A stretch of 7,073 nt of DNA from Chloroflexota bacterium (GTDB lineage Bacteria > Chloroflexota > Dehalococcoidia > Lucifugimonadales > UBA826). Each line of letters opens with the position of its first letter. Position 1 is the stretch's first letter. The notes beneath the pieces were generated by a model. That model was given only the letters and a program-made list of their open reading frames with translations. It ran no database searches and was not told the origin of the DNA. Of this stretch, positions 1 to 6,294 are shown piece after piece. The position numbers and the translations under genes are program-made. The DNA lies in assembly GCA_002718095.1 (NCBI GenBank), contig PBDP01000001.1, forward strand, positions 37,332 through 44,404, read 5' to 3'.

Positions 1-159
1 CAATATAAGGTCGACTGGAGAAGAATCAGGAAACATTATAGACTCAAGAAGCTGTGCTTCCCATAACGACTCAGGTTCTAATGATATTTCAGCTTTTTTC
101 TTAATTGCATTTGTTAATGTTCTGAAATTCAGGAAAAGTTTTATTTTACGTAAAATAAA
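1..159 (-). CDS. Possible partial leftward reading frame, UppS-like (uncertain)
   Basis: Read leftward, this stretch stays open for 53 codons to the window edge after tandem in-frame stops (TAA, TAG, the latter at 162-160). The part near the edge includes LEPESLWEAQLLES and then FPDSSPVDLIL. That pattern recalls the region of cis-prenyltransferases (undecaprenyl diphosphate synthase family) just before the conserved RTGGE/RTSGE motif, which would lie outside the window. The two-thirds of the enzyme that normally precede this point, including the N-terminal catalytic Asp, are absent. No good start codon exists: CTG at 132-130 and ATG at 36-34 are the only candidates, and neither has a ribosome binding site. 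It may be a truncated gene, a short family variant, or chance. The resemblance is from memory of the family, without an alignment. Confidence 0.25.
140..159. repeat. Perfect 20-bp AT-rich palindrome, possible operator
   Basis: The sequence TTTATTTTAC followed by GTAAAATAAA is an exact inverted repeat with no spacer, centred on ACGT at 148-151. It lies immediately upstream of the proposed -10 box of the first gene and covers where a -35 box would fall. A spacer-free palindrome of this type fits a dimeric regulator site better than a terminator, because it has no loop, little GC and no T-tract after a stem. The regulator is unknown. Confidence 0.5.
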
Positions 160-163
160 CTAT

Positions 164-169
164 TATGAT
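164..169 (+). promoter_or_regulatory. Probable -10 box (TATGAT) of the first gene
   Basis: TATGAT matches the sigma-70 -10 consensus at 5 of 6 positions and sits in TATTATGATAA. A transcript starting about 7 bases downstream (near 176) would carry the GGTGA ribosome binding site at 179-183 and the ATG at 189. No good -35 hexamer is present at 16-18 bases spacing; that region is occupied by the 20-bp palindrome. The same 10-mer ATTATGATAA recurs in the gap before hflK, which supports a promoter role. This is inference from sequence only. Confidence 0.35.
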
Positions 170-178
170 AAGTGGTTT

Positions 179-183
179 GGTGA
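179..183 (+). promoter_or_regulatory. Ribosome binding site deciding the first gene's start
   Basis: GGTGA is complementary to UCACC of the usual 16S rRNA 3' end and ends 5 bases before the ATG at 189. The earlier in-frame ATG at 165 has no such site and falls inside the probable -10 box, so 189 is the better start. Confidence 0.5.
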
Positions 184-188
184 AATTG

Positions 189-890
189 ATGAGCCGCTAT
201 GAAGACGTATCAAAGGCAATAGAGCAAACATTTGTTGCAAAATTTCCAAAGCAAAATTTAGCTACATTTGGGATAACTGTCATAGATTATTTTATAGTCA
301 CAGAACCTATATATACGGCATTTGATTCCACAAAAAAAGATTTAGAAGCTGTTGTTCGAAAAGGTAAAGTTGTAGCTGGTAAACCAACATTAATTACTCC
401 TACATACGCACTTCATCTTCAAGGGTTTAGTGATGATGCATATGATTACATGAGGAATATATCACGTATATATGGGCCTAACAGTCCGGCTATCATGTAT
501 GAATATGAAAATAAATCTATTGGTTTGGAGATAGTAAGTGGAATAGCATCAGAGGTTGCGAATCGAATTTCCAATGATTTAGAAAATCAGAAAAACGATT
601 TATCTGTTGTTATAGTTGGTATTGATGAATTTTGGGATGTATCTCTTATGAAATTTATTTATGAATTCACAGCATCATCAATCGAATATAATGCTCGAGA
701 AATGAGAGATAAAGGATTGCTAGAACCGCAAATCGGCGCCGGAGGAATACCTAGAGTTGCTGCTGATCAGATAGAAGAAATGTTTAAGTCAGTCGAAAAT
801 GGTGGTAACCCTGAGATTCTAAAAATTGAATTGGATAAATGGGGTGTGTATAAATTTTATGAAGATAGATTTTTGAGGTTTTTTAAATAA
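189..890 (+). CDS. Uncharacterised soluble protein, 233 aa
   Basis: I do not recognise a named family. The protein begins MSRYEDVSKAIEQTF. It has no signal peptide and no membrane segment, and it reads as a mixed alpha/beta cytoplasmic protein. Visible segments are a conserved-looking stretch around residues 27-41 (FGITVIDYFIVTEPI), a segment at about 59-75 (GKVVAGKPTLITPTYA), a hydrophobic beta strand VVIVGID near 139-145, and an aromatic-rich C-terminus with a basic end. No catalytic motif or metal-binding cysteine cluster is apparent; there are no cysteines at all. I chose ATG 189 over the in-frame ATG 165, which would add eight residues, because GGTGA precedes 189 and TATGAT overlaps 165. 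Base composition matches the neighbours, giving no sign of recent transfer. The gene is separated from hflK by 70 bases and probably has its own promoter, so its position gives little hint of function. Confidence 0.85.
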   Translation: MSRYEDVSKAIEQTFVAKFPKQNLATFGITVIDYFIVTEPIYTAFDSTKKDLEAVVRKGKVVAGKPTLITPTYALHLQGFSDDAYDYMRNISRIYGPNSPAIMYEYENKSIGLEIVSGIASEVANRISNDLENQKNDLSVVIVGIDEFWDVSLMKFIYEFTASSIEYNAREMRDKGLLEPQIGAGGIPRVAADQIEEMFKSVENGGNPEILKIELDKWGVYKFYEDRFLRFFK

Positions 891-893
891 ATT

Positions 894-920
894 TTGTGAT
901 ACCTCATTGGACATTATGAT
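894..920 (+). promoter_or_regulatory. Candidate promoter for the hflK-recO operon
   Basis: The 70-base gap 891-960 contains TATGAT at 915-920 (5 of 6 to the -10 consensus), inside the 10-mer ATTATGATAA that also precedes the first gene. The best upstream hexamer is TTGTGA at 894-899, with a short 15-base spacer. An alternative -10 is TATATT at 926-931. Transcription would give a leader of about 30 bases before the hflK ATG. This is the only sizeable gap ahead of the seven-gene run, so a promoter is expected here, but the exact boxes are uncertain. Confidence 0.35.
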
Positions 921-960
921 AAAATTATATTAGTTAAATTTTTCATTGGTTAAATAATTA

Positions 961-1989
961 ATGTACAGACAAGAAGAACCAGAAATTAATATAGACAAAC
1001 TAATAGCTCGACTGAAGTCAATGTTTGGATTTTTAGGTAAAGATGGTGATGGTAAAGGTAAAGGTATAGGCCCCACATTTCTTTTTGGTGCTTTATCAGT
1101 TATTTTGATTTTATGGTTGGCTACGGGAATTTTTACAGTCCAACCGGGAGAGCAAGCAGCACTTAAATTACTTGGACAATATTCTTCCACTAAAGGAACT
1201 GGACTTCAATGGTGGTGGCCTTCTCCTATAGGGGACCGAGACGTTGTTAGAATTGATGAAGTCAGGACAATAGAAGTTGGGATCAGAGGGGACACTCCAG
1301 TTCTTAGTGAATCAATAATGATTACTGGAGATACTAATATTGTTGATGTTCAATTACTTGTTCAATATGACATAAAGAACCTTAAAAATTATTTATACAA
1401 AGTGGTTTCTCCAGATGGCTCTACCTTAAAAGATGCAATTGAATCTTCTTTGCGTCAGGTTGTTGGAAGCGGCCCTATCGATGATGTTTTAACTGATAAA
1501 AAAGAAGATGTTCAAATGGCGACTAAAAATAAACTTCAGTCTATTCTTGATAAATATGAAGCAGGAATAAGAGTCAGAGAAGTTAAACTACTTAACGTTT
1601 TTGCTCCAGAACAAGTTAAAGATGCTTTTGATGATGTTGTAAGAGCTAGAGAAGATAAAGAGCGCATCGTAAATCTCGCGGAAGCTTATAAAGAAGATAT
1701 TCTTCCAAAGGCTAGAGGGCAGGCATCAAGGATGCTCCAAGAGGCTGAAGGTACTAGGCAAAAAAGTATATCTGAAGCAACTGGTGAAGCAGAAAGCTTT
1801 TTGGCAATTCAGCAAGAGTATGAAAAAGCAAAAGATGTGACCCGAAAAAGATTATATCTTGAAGCTATGGAAGAGATCCTACCCGGTATCAGTAAAATTT
1901 TAGGTAATCCTGATGATGTTATTTTAGTTAATCCGGAATCATCAAAAAACATTATTCCTATACCTATTGATGACACAATGGGAGAATAA
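961..1989 (+). CDS. hflK: HflK, SPFH-domain membrane subunit of the HflKC complex
   Basis: 342 residues. HflK and HflC assemble into a membrane-anchored cage that in Escherichia coli encloses FtsH and modulates its proteolysis. The order is typical: a short cytoplasmic N-terminus rich in Gly and Lys (26-37), one membrane segment at about 39-57, then GIFTVQPGEQA at the start of the SPFH/band-7 domain. Family signatures follow: GLQWWWPSPI (81-90), IVDVQLLVQYDI (127-138), and REVKLLNVFAPEQVKDAFDDV (206-226), leading into the long helical region with AREDKERIVNLAEAY and ILPKARGQASRMLQEAEG (247-264). Length is somewhat below the E. coli protein. ATG 961 is the first possible start after an in-frame TAA at 955; no strong Shine-Dalgarno is visible. 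hflC follows after 5 bases. No ftsH lies in the window, so a partnership with FtsH here is inferred from the family. Confidence 0.95.
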   Translation: MYRQEEPEINIDKLIARLKSMFGFLGKDGDGKGKGIGPTFLFGALSVILILWLATGIFTVQPGEQAALKLLGQYSSTKGTGLQWWWPSPIGDRDVVRIDEVRTIEVGIRGDTPVLSESIMITGDTNIVDVQLLVQYDIKNLKNYLYKVVSPDGSTLKDAIESSLRQVVGSGPIDDVLTDKKEDVQMATKNKLQSILDKYEAGIRVREVKLLNVFAPEQVKDAFDDVVRAREDKERIVNLAEAYKEDILPKARGQASRMLQEAEGTRQKSISEATGEAESFLAIQQEYEKAKDVTRKRLYLEAMEEILPGISKILGNPDDVILVNPESSKNIIPIPIDDTMGE

Positions 1990-1994
1990 TTAAT

Positions 1995-3167
1995 ATGCGT
2001 AAACTGACTTTACTTACCATTGGATTTATTATTTTACTAGCTATATTAATTCCACAATTTATATTTGTGGTTGATGAAACTAAAGTGGCTATTGTTACTC
2101 GATTTGGAAATATCGAAGCTGAAATCGATTCTCCTGGACCATATATCAAAATGCCGTTCATCGATACTGTTACCCAATATGAAAAAAGATTACTAATATT
2201 TGATGCACCTCCCGATTCTTTGCTTACAAAAGATAAGAAAAGATTGATTATTGATGTGTATGCTCGTGGCAGGATTGTAGACCCACGAACTTTTAGAGAA
2301 AGATTAGGTGATGAGCAAACTGCAATTGATAGAGCAGTCGCTATTTTGTCATCAGAATTAAGGACTGAAATTGCAAGTCGTGATCAAGTTGATATTATCA
2401 CTACCCAAAGAGACCAAATGATGGATAACGTTTTAGTAGCAGTTAAGCCAAAATTAAGCGAATTTGGTCTTACAATTGATGATGTTAGAGTTAAACGTGT
2501 TGATTATCCTGACGAAATTGCTGAGAGTGTTTATAGTCGTATGAAGGCTGAAAGGCAGCGTATTGCTAATAGGGAGAGAGCCGAAGGGGCAGAGATAGAT
2601 GCTCAAGTTCGTTCAGATGCAGACAGGAAAGCAACAATTATTATTGCTTCTGCAACTAGAGATAGTAGTATTTTAGCCGGTTGTGGTGAAGCAGAATCAA
2701 CAGCTATATTTGCAGAAGCCTTAAATAAAGATCCAGAATTCTATACATTTCAACGCTCCTTAGAATCATTTAAGGAAATATTGGATGAAGATACTACAGT
2801 TGTACTGCCATTAGAAGGTTTTGGTGGTTTATTTGAGCAAGTTAGATCAGGTGTTGAGTCTGCAACTGAGATTACATCTTCAAATGACTCAGTACAAATA
2901 TCAAATTCCCTAGGAGCTAAATGTTCTGAAGTTTCAGCTGCTTGGACTCTAGCCTCAGAATTGAATATTGATCAACCTGAATTAGAGTTTGTATCAATAT
3001 CTTCAAAAAATTGGCCTGACAGAACTCTTGGATGTGTTGCAGGAGCTAAATCAGAAGACGATGGGGTTGAAGGTTTTGAAGTTGTATTTGCTTATGCAGA
3101 AAATAATTATTCAGTACGTACTAATCAATATGGATCAATTGTAAAAACAGAAGGCTCTTGTGAATAA
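1995..3167 (+). CDS. hflC: HflC, SPFH-domain membrane subunit with an extra C-terminal module
   Basis: 390 residues, longer than the usual 290-335. The N-terminal membrane segment (about 5-25) leads into the band-7 domain (VDETKVAIVTRFGNI, then PGPYIKMPFIDTV). The HflC helix signature is RMKAERQRIANRERAEGAE (182-200), followed by IFAEALNKDPEFYTFQRSLE (238-257) and TTVVLPLEG (267-275), where the family normally ends. Residues from about 286 onward are extra: a Ser/Thr-rich linker, then a segment from C310 to the C-terminus containing AAWTLASELNI, NWPDRTLGCVAG (339-350), FEVVFAYAENNYSVRTNQYG and SCE. This resembles a small module with a W-P-D-x-x-LGC motif that I associate with Chloroflexota secreted proteins. 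Cysteines 310, 347 and 389 lie in it, and by HflC topology it should sit outside the membrane. GGAG at 1981-1984 inside the end of hflK serves as ribosome binding site. Confidence 0.94.
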   Translation: MRKLTLLTIGFIILLAILIPQFIFVVDETKVAIVTRFGNIEAEIDSPGPYIKMPFIDTVTQYEKRLLIFDAPPDSLLTKDKKRLIIDVYARGRIVDPRTFRERLGDEQTAIDRAVAILSSELRTEIASRDQVDIITTQRDQMMDNVLVAVKPKLSEFGLTIDDVRVKRVDYPDEIAESVYSRMKAERQRIANRERAEGAEIDAQVRSDADRKATIIIASATRDSSILAGCGEAESTAIFAEALNKDPEFYTFQRSLESFKEILDEDTTVVLPLEGFGGLFEQVRSGVESATEITSSNDSVQISNSLGAKCSEVSAAWTLASELNIDQPELEFVSISSKNWPDRTLGCVAGAKSEDDGVEGFEVVFAYAENNYSVRTNQYGSIVKTEGSCE

Positions 3168-3181
3168 ATAGTTGGATATTT

Positions 3182-3682
3182 GTGTCAGATAAAATCAACA
3201 TTGAAATAATTTGTGATGTTGATGTATCTATAGATAGTATTAAAGCTTTGGAAGAAATATCTAAAATTGTTTTACGACAAAATTCAGTTAATTATTTTAA
3301 TGCTAATATTCTATTAACTGATGATGAAACAATAAAAGATCTTAATTATCGTTATCGTGGACTAAATGAAGTTACAGATGTTTTATCATTTTCTGACAAA
3401 TATCAGGGACAGTACTACGGTGATGTCAGTCAATCGAATGATCTAGATGAAAGTCTGGAATTTTTATTACCTGAAGATATAAAATTCCAACTTGGTGAGA
3501 TAGCAATATCTGTTCCTCAAGCTATACGTCAAGCAAAATTTAATTTAGAATCAGAATTGATTAAGTTAGTTGCTCATGGTTTCCTACATCTGTTAGGCTA
3601 CGATCATATTTTACCTGCAGAGAGGATCATTATGGAAAAATTAGAATCAGAAGCAATAGATGAGGTGTCGGATATTGTCTGA
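3182..3682 (+). CDS. ybeY: YbeY, endoribonuclease for rRNA maturation
   Basis: 166 residues. YbeY is a zinc-dependent single-strand endoribonuclease needed for 16S rRNA 3'-end processing and 70S ribosome quality control. The diagnostic metal-binding motif HGFLHLLGYDH is at 132-142, with ligands H132, H136 and H142. Upstream are LNYRYRGLNEVTDVLSF (54-70) and LGEIAIS (104-110), both family signatures. Between them, residues 72-102 form an acidic, variable stretch. The start is GTG at 3182, with a weak GGA at 3174-3176; a later methionine would remove the N-terminal strand. The gene begins 14 bases after hflC, and its last 8 bases overlap dnaX, for which its 3' end supplies the ribosome binding site, so translation of the two is likely coupled. 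Confidence 0.95.
   Translation: MSDKINIEIICDVDVSIDSIKALEEISKIVLRQNSVNYFNANILLTDDETIKDLNYRYRGLNEVTDVLSFSDKYQGQYYGDVSQSNDLDESLEFLLPEDIKFQLGEIAISVPQAIRQAKFNLESELIKLVAHGFLHLLGYDHILPAERIIMEKLESEAIDEVSDIV
3662..3667 (+). promoter_or_regulatory. Ribosome binding site deciding the dnaX start
   Basis: GAGGTG lies inside the 3' end of ybeY, 7 bases before TTG 3675. It is a strong match to the anti-Shine-Dalgarno and sits immediately after, partly overlapping, the earlier in-frame ATG at 3660. It can therefore serve the TTG but not the ATG. Confidence 0.65.
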
Positions 3683-5339
3683 AGTACTTTACAGAAAATG
3701 GAGACCCGGTACTTTAACGGATTTAGTTGGTCAAGATCATATTTCAAAAACACTTCGTAATGCAGTAGATTCAGATAGAGTTTCACATGCATATCTTTTC
3801 TGTGGCCCTAGAGGTACGGGTAAAACAAGTACTGCACGTATATTAGCAAAAGCAATAAATTGTGAATCTCCTAATGAAGGAGAACCAGATAATGTTTGTT
3901 CACAATGCGAGGATATAAATTCTGCTAGAGCTTTAGATTTAATAGAAATTGATGGTGCTAGCAATAGGCGTATTGCTGATATAAGAGAATTATCAGAAAA
4001 AATTCACTATAGTCCTACAAATGCTAAAAAGAAAGTTTATATAATTGATGAAGTTCATATGCTTACCCAAGAAGCTTTTAATGCTTTGTTAAAAACTTTA
4101 GAGGAACCACCTGCTCATGCTGTTTTGATATTAGCTACTACAGATGTCCAAAAAGTTCCTGCAACTATTGTTTCTAGATGTCAGAGATTTGATTTTAAAA
4201 GGATATCAATAGACTCTATTTCAGATAAATTACAATTATTGTGTAATTCTGAAAAAGTTACTATTTCATCAGAAGCACTAGATTTGATAGCTAGGAAATC
4301 TACAGGTAGTTTAAGAGATGCTGAGAATTTTTTGGAACAAGCAATAGTCTCCTTTGGATCAGAAATAACATTGGATAATTTGCTTGAATTTTTCAATATT
4401 GATGATAATCAATTTCCTATACAAATAATTATAAAAATTGTTGAATCAGATTTGAAAGCTGCGCTTACATTATTGGCAGATTCCTATCAAGATGGTAAAG
4501 ATGCAGATCAGATATTATTAAATATGATAGAGATTTCAAGAACATTAATTCTTGTTAAATCTAAAGCAATATCAGAAAAAGATTTAGGTGAAAGTGTTTG
4601 GGATTCATTAAGTTCAGTGGCGGCCAAATTAGAAATGTCAGATTTAGTCAATATGGCTAAAGTGTTATCAGATGCTCAAAAACAACACTCGGTAACTCCT
4701 ACATTTCCTATAGAAGTTGCTATTGCTGATATATTCACTACTTTAATGACCGATTCCGGTACTGAGGTTAAAACTAAAACTATAGTTGAGTCTCCTAAGA
4801 CTAAAATAGAACCTAAACACGTAACCCCGACATCTGGATCATCTTTACCGACTACTCCGACTGCTAAACCTGTTCTTAAAGAATCTGATAAAAATCCAGA
4901 GAAACCTGAACCTGTTATTTCAAATTCTCCATTAGTTAACTCTGCGGATGACACTACAATTTCTACTACTTACGGATCTACTGGAGATTTAGATTCTAAA
5001 TGGAATGATATATTGAAATCTTTACGAAAAACAGGTAGCAGATTTAATCTAGCCGCTTTATTAAGAGGGTGTCATGGTAAAGGTATTAATGGAGACTCTA
5101 TAGTATTAAAGTTTAAACATGTATCGCATATGGAAAGACTTAAAACAGAGTTAGATAATCCAACTGTATCTGCAGAATTGAATAAAGTAATCCAAGATAT
5201 GCTCGCCAAAGAATATAAGATTCAAATAGAATTATTGGATGATAATCGTAATGACAATCAATCGCCATCTCAAAAAAGTCATTTAGTTAAAACAGTTCAA
5301 GCTTTAGGTGGACGTATAGTAGAAGAACGAGGTAAATAA
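3675..5339 (+). CDS. dnaX: DnaX, DNA polymerase III clamp-loader subunit gamma/tau
   Basis: 554 residues from TTG 3675. DnaX is the AAA+ ATPase motor of the clamp loader that opens and loads the beta sliding clamp. From this start the protein opens MSEVLYRKWRP, the usual DnaX beginning; ATG 3660 would add five atypical residues and lacks a ribosome binding site. Seen in order are Walker A GPRGTGKTS (44-52), a zinc module (C63, D72, C75, C78), Walker B with DEVH (125-128), sensor 1 ATTD, the SRC arginine finger (167-169) and sensor 2 in GSLRDA (211-216). The collar domain follows to about 360. Then comes a Pro/Thr/Ser-rich linker (about 361-440) and a C-terminal tau-like domain beginning near SKWNDILKSL. 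The zinc module is unusual: the second of four cysteines is Asp. No convincing slippery site for a shorter gamma form is seen. ybaB starts one base after the stop. Confidence 0.96.
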   Translation: MSEVLYRKWRPGTLTDLVGQDHISKTLRNAVDSDRVSHAYLFCGPRGTGKTSTARILAKAINCESPNEGEPDNVCSQCEDINSARALDLIEIDGASNRRIADIRELSEKIHYSPTNAKKKVYIIDEVHMLTQEAFNALLKTLEEPPAHAVLILATTDVQKVPATIVSRCQRFDFKRISIDSISDKLQLLCNSEKVTISSEALDLIARKSTGSLRDAENFLEQAIVSFGSEITLDNLLEFFNIDDNQFPIQIIIKIVESDLKAALTLLADSYQDGKDADQILLNMIEISRTLILVKSKAISEKDLGESVWDSLSSVAAKLEMSDLVNMAKVLSDAQKQHSVTPTFPIEVAIADIFTTLMTDSGTEVKTKTIVESPKTKIEPKHVTPTSGSSLPTTPTAKPVLKESDKNPEKPEPVISNSPLVNSADDTTISTTYGSTGDLDSKWNDILKSLRKTGSRFNLAALLRGCHGKGINGDSIVLKFKHVSHMERLKTELDNPTVSAELNKVIQDMLAKEYKIQIELLDDNRNDNQSPSQKSHLVKTVQALGGRIVEERGK

Positions 5340-5340
5340 A

Positions 5341-5649
5341 ATGATGAATAAGAATATGATGAAACAAGCTCAACAATTGCAAAAGCAAATGATGAAATTA
5401 CAAGAAGAGATAGAAGCTTCCACGGTAGAACATTCTACAGGGGGAGGGGCTGTTAAAGTAATTGTAACTGGCAAAATGATTGTTCAGTCTATTGAGATCG
5501 ACCCTGAAGTTATAGATCCTGAAGAAACAGAAATGTTAGAAGATTTAATTCAGTCTGCAATTAATGGAGCTATTGAAAAAGCTCAAGAATTAGCTTCTTC
5601 TAAAATGGGTGCATTGACAGGTGGACTTAATCTCCCAGGATTAATGTAA
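5341..5649 (+). CDS. ybaB: YbaB/EbfC family nucleoid-associated protein
   Basis: 102 residues, the normal family length. YbaB/EbfC proteins form dimers that bind DNA as nucleoid-associated factors. The N-terminal helix is Met/Gln/Lys-rich (KQAQQLQKQMMKLQEEIE, about 8-25), followed by the conserved core strand GGGAVKVIVTGKMIVQSIEID (34-54). A second helix, EDLIQSAINGAIEKAQELA (67-85), and a Gly/Leu-rich tail ending NLPGLM complete the fold; all are typical. GAGGT at 5329-5333, inside the end of dnaX, precedes the ATG by 7 bases. A second ATG directly follows, so the start could be one codon later. The position between dnaX and recR is the classic one for this family. Confidence 0.95.
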   Translation: MMNKNMMKQAQQLQKQMMKLQEEIEASTVEHSTGGGAVKVIVTGKMIVQSIEIDPEVIDPEETEMLEDLIQSAINGAIEKAQELASSKMGALTGGLNLPGLM

Positions 5650-5652
5650 ATC

Positions 5653-6273
5653 ATGTTAGGAAATCAAGGGGCTGGCGGGCCTCCTCAAATTCAAAGATTA
5701 ATTGATGAATTTAATAGGTTGCCAGGAGTAGGACCTAAATCTGCTCAAAGGTTAGCTTACTATTTGATTCGTATGCCCAAAGAACAATCTGAGGATTTAT
5801 CAGAAGCTATTTTATCGGTAAAACAACATGTTAAATATTGCAGCAAATGTTTTAATTTGACAGATCAGGAGCCATGTTACATCTGCTCAAACCCAAGAAG
5901 GGTAGAAAATATTATTTGTGTTGTCGAACAAGCTATGGATGTTTTAGCTGTTGAAAAGACAGGTTTTACCGGTGTTTACCATGTTCTTAACGGAGCGATA
6001 TCTCCAATTGATGGAATAGGCCCAGAGAACTTAAACATACAAAATCTGATTGATAGGATACGCTTGAATATGCCAGATGAAATCATACTTGCAACGAATC
6101 CTACTACAACTGGAGAAGCTACCGGGATGTACATCACTAGGTTGATACAAGATGATCCAAATATTAATATTAAAATTTCCATTTTAGCTAGAGGACTATC
6201 AGTTGGTGGAGATTTAGAATATGCCGATCAAGATACTCTTAGGAGGGCATTAGACGGTAGACAGAATTTATAG
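5653..6273 (+). CDS. recR: RecR, recombination mediator
   Basis: 206 residues. RecR forms a DNA-clamp-like ring and with RecO (and RecF) helps RecA replace SSB at single-strand gaps. The helix-hairpin-helix is at 23-35 (LPGVGPKSAQRLA). The zinc finger uses C63, C66, C75 and C78 (YCSKC ... PCYIC). The Toprim domain begins near IICVVEQAMDVLAVEKTG (87-104), continues through ILATNPTTTGEAT (145-157), and ends in the signature LARGLSVGGDLEYADQDTL (178-196). The N-terminus carries about seven extra residues (LGNQGAGG region) compared with common RecR starts. ATG 5653 comes three bases after ybaB, and only a weak GGA about 12 bases upstream is visible, so translational coupling to ybaB is likely. 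Confidence 0.97.
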   Translation: MLGNQGAGGPPQIQRLIDEFNRLPGVGPKSAQRLAYYLIRMPKEQSEDLSEAILSVKQHVKYCSKCFNLTDQEPCYICSNPRRVENIICVVEQAMDVLAVEKTGFTGVYHVLNGAISPIDGIGPENLNIQNLIDRIRLNMPDEIILATNPTTTGEATGMYITRLIQDDPNINIKISILARGLSVGGDLEYADQDTLRRALDGRQNL

Positions 6274-6294
6274 GTTTTTGTCTCAAAGGATATT

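Noticed and set aside
2-202. Rightward open frame of 66 codons from the left edge, ending inside the first gene
   Set aside because: Its translation has no recognisable motif, it overlaps the better-supported gene start and the palindrome, and it would cover the proposed promoter.
874-906. Inverted repeat TGAGGT ... ACCTCA around the end of the first gene, as a terminator
   Set aside because: The stem is only 6 bp with a loop of about 21 bases, and no T-run follows the right arm.
904-949. Repeated TCATTGG (904-910 and 943-949) before hflK as an operator pair
   Set aside because: A 7-base match 39 bases apart is easily due to chance, and nothing else supports it.
4021-4035. A-rich run (T AAA AAG) in dnaX as a programmed frameshift site for a gamma form
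   Set aside because: The heptamer does not fit the slippery pattern well, and slippage there would cut the protein within the ATPase domain, far before the tau linker. Another A-run near 5272-5277 is at the extreme C-terminal end and out of pattern.
4676-4954. 92-codon minus-strand open frame opposite the dnaX linker
   Set aside because: It is a by-product of the Pro/Thr/Ser-rich linker codons, giving a low-complexity Val/Gly/Ser translation.
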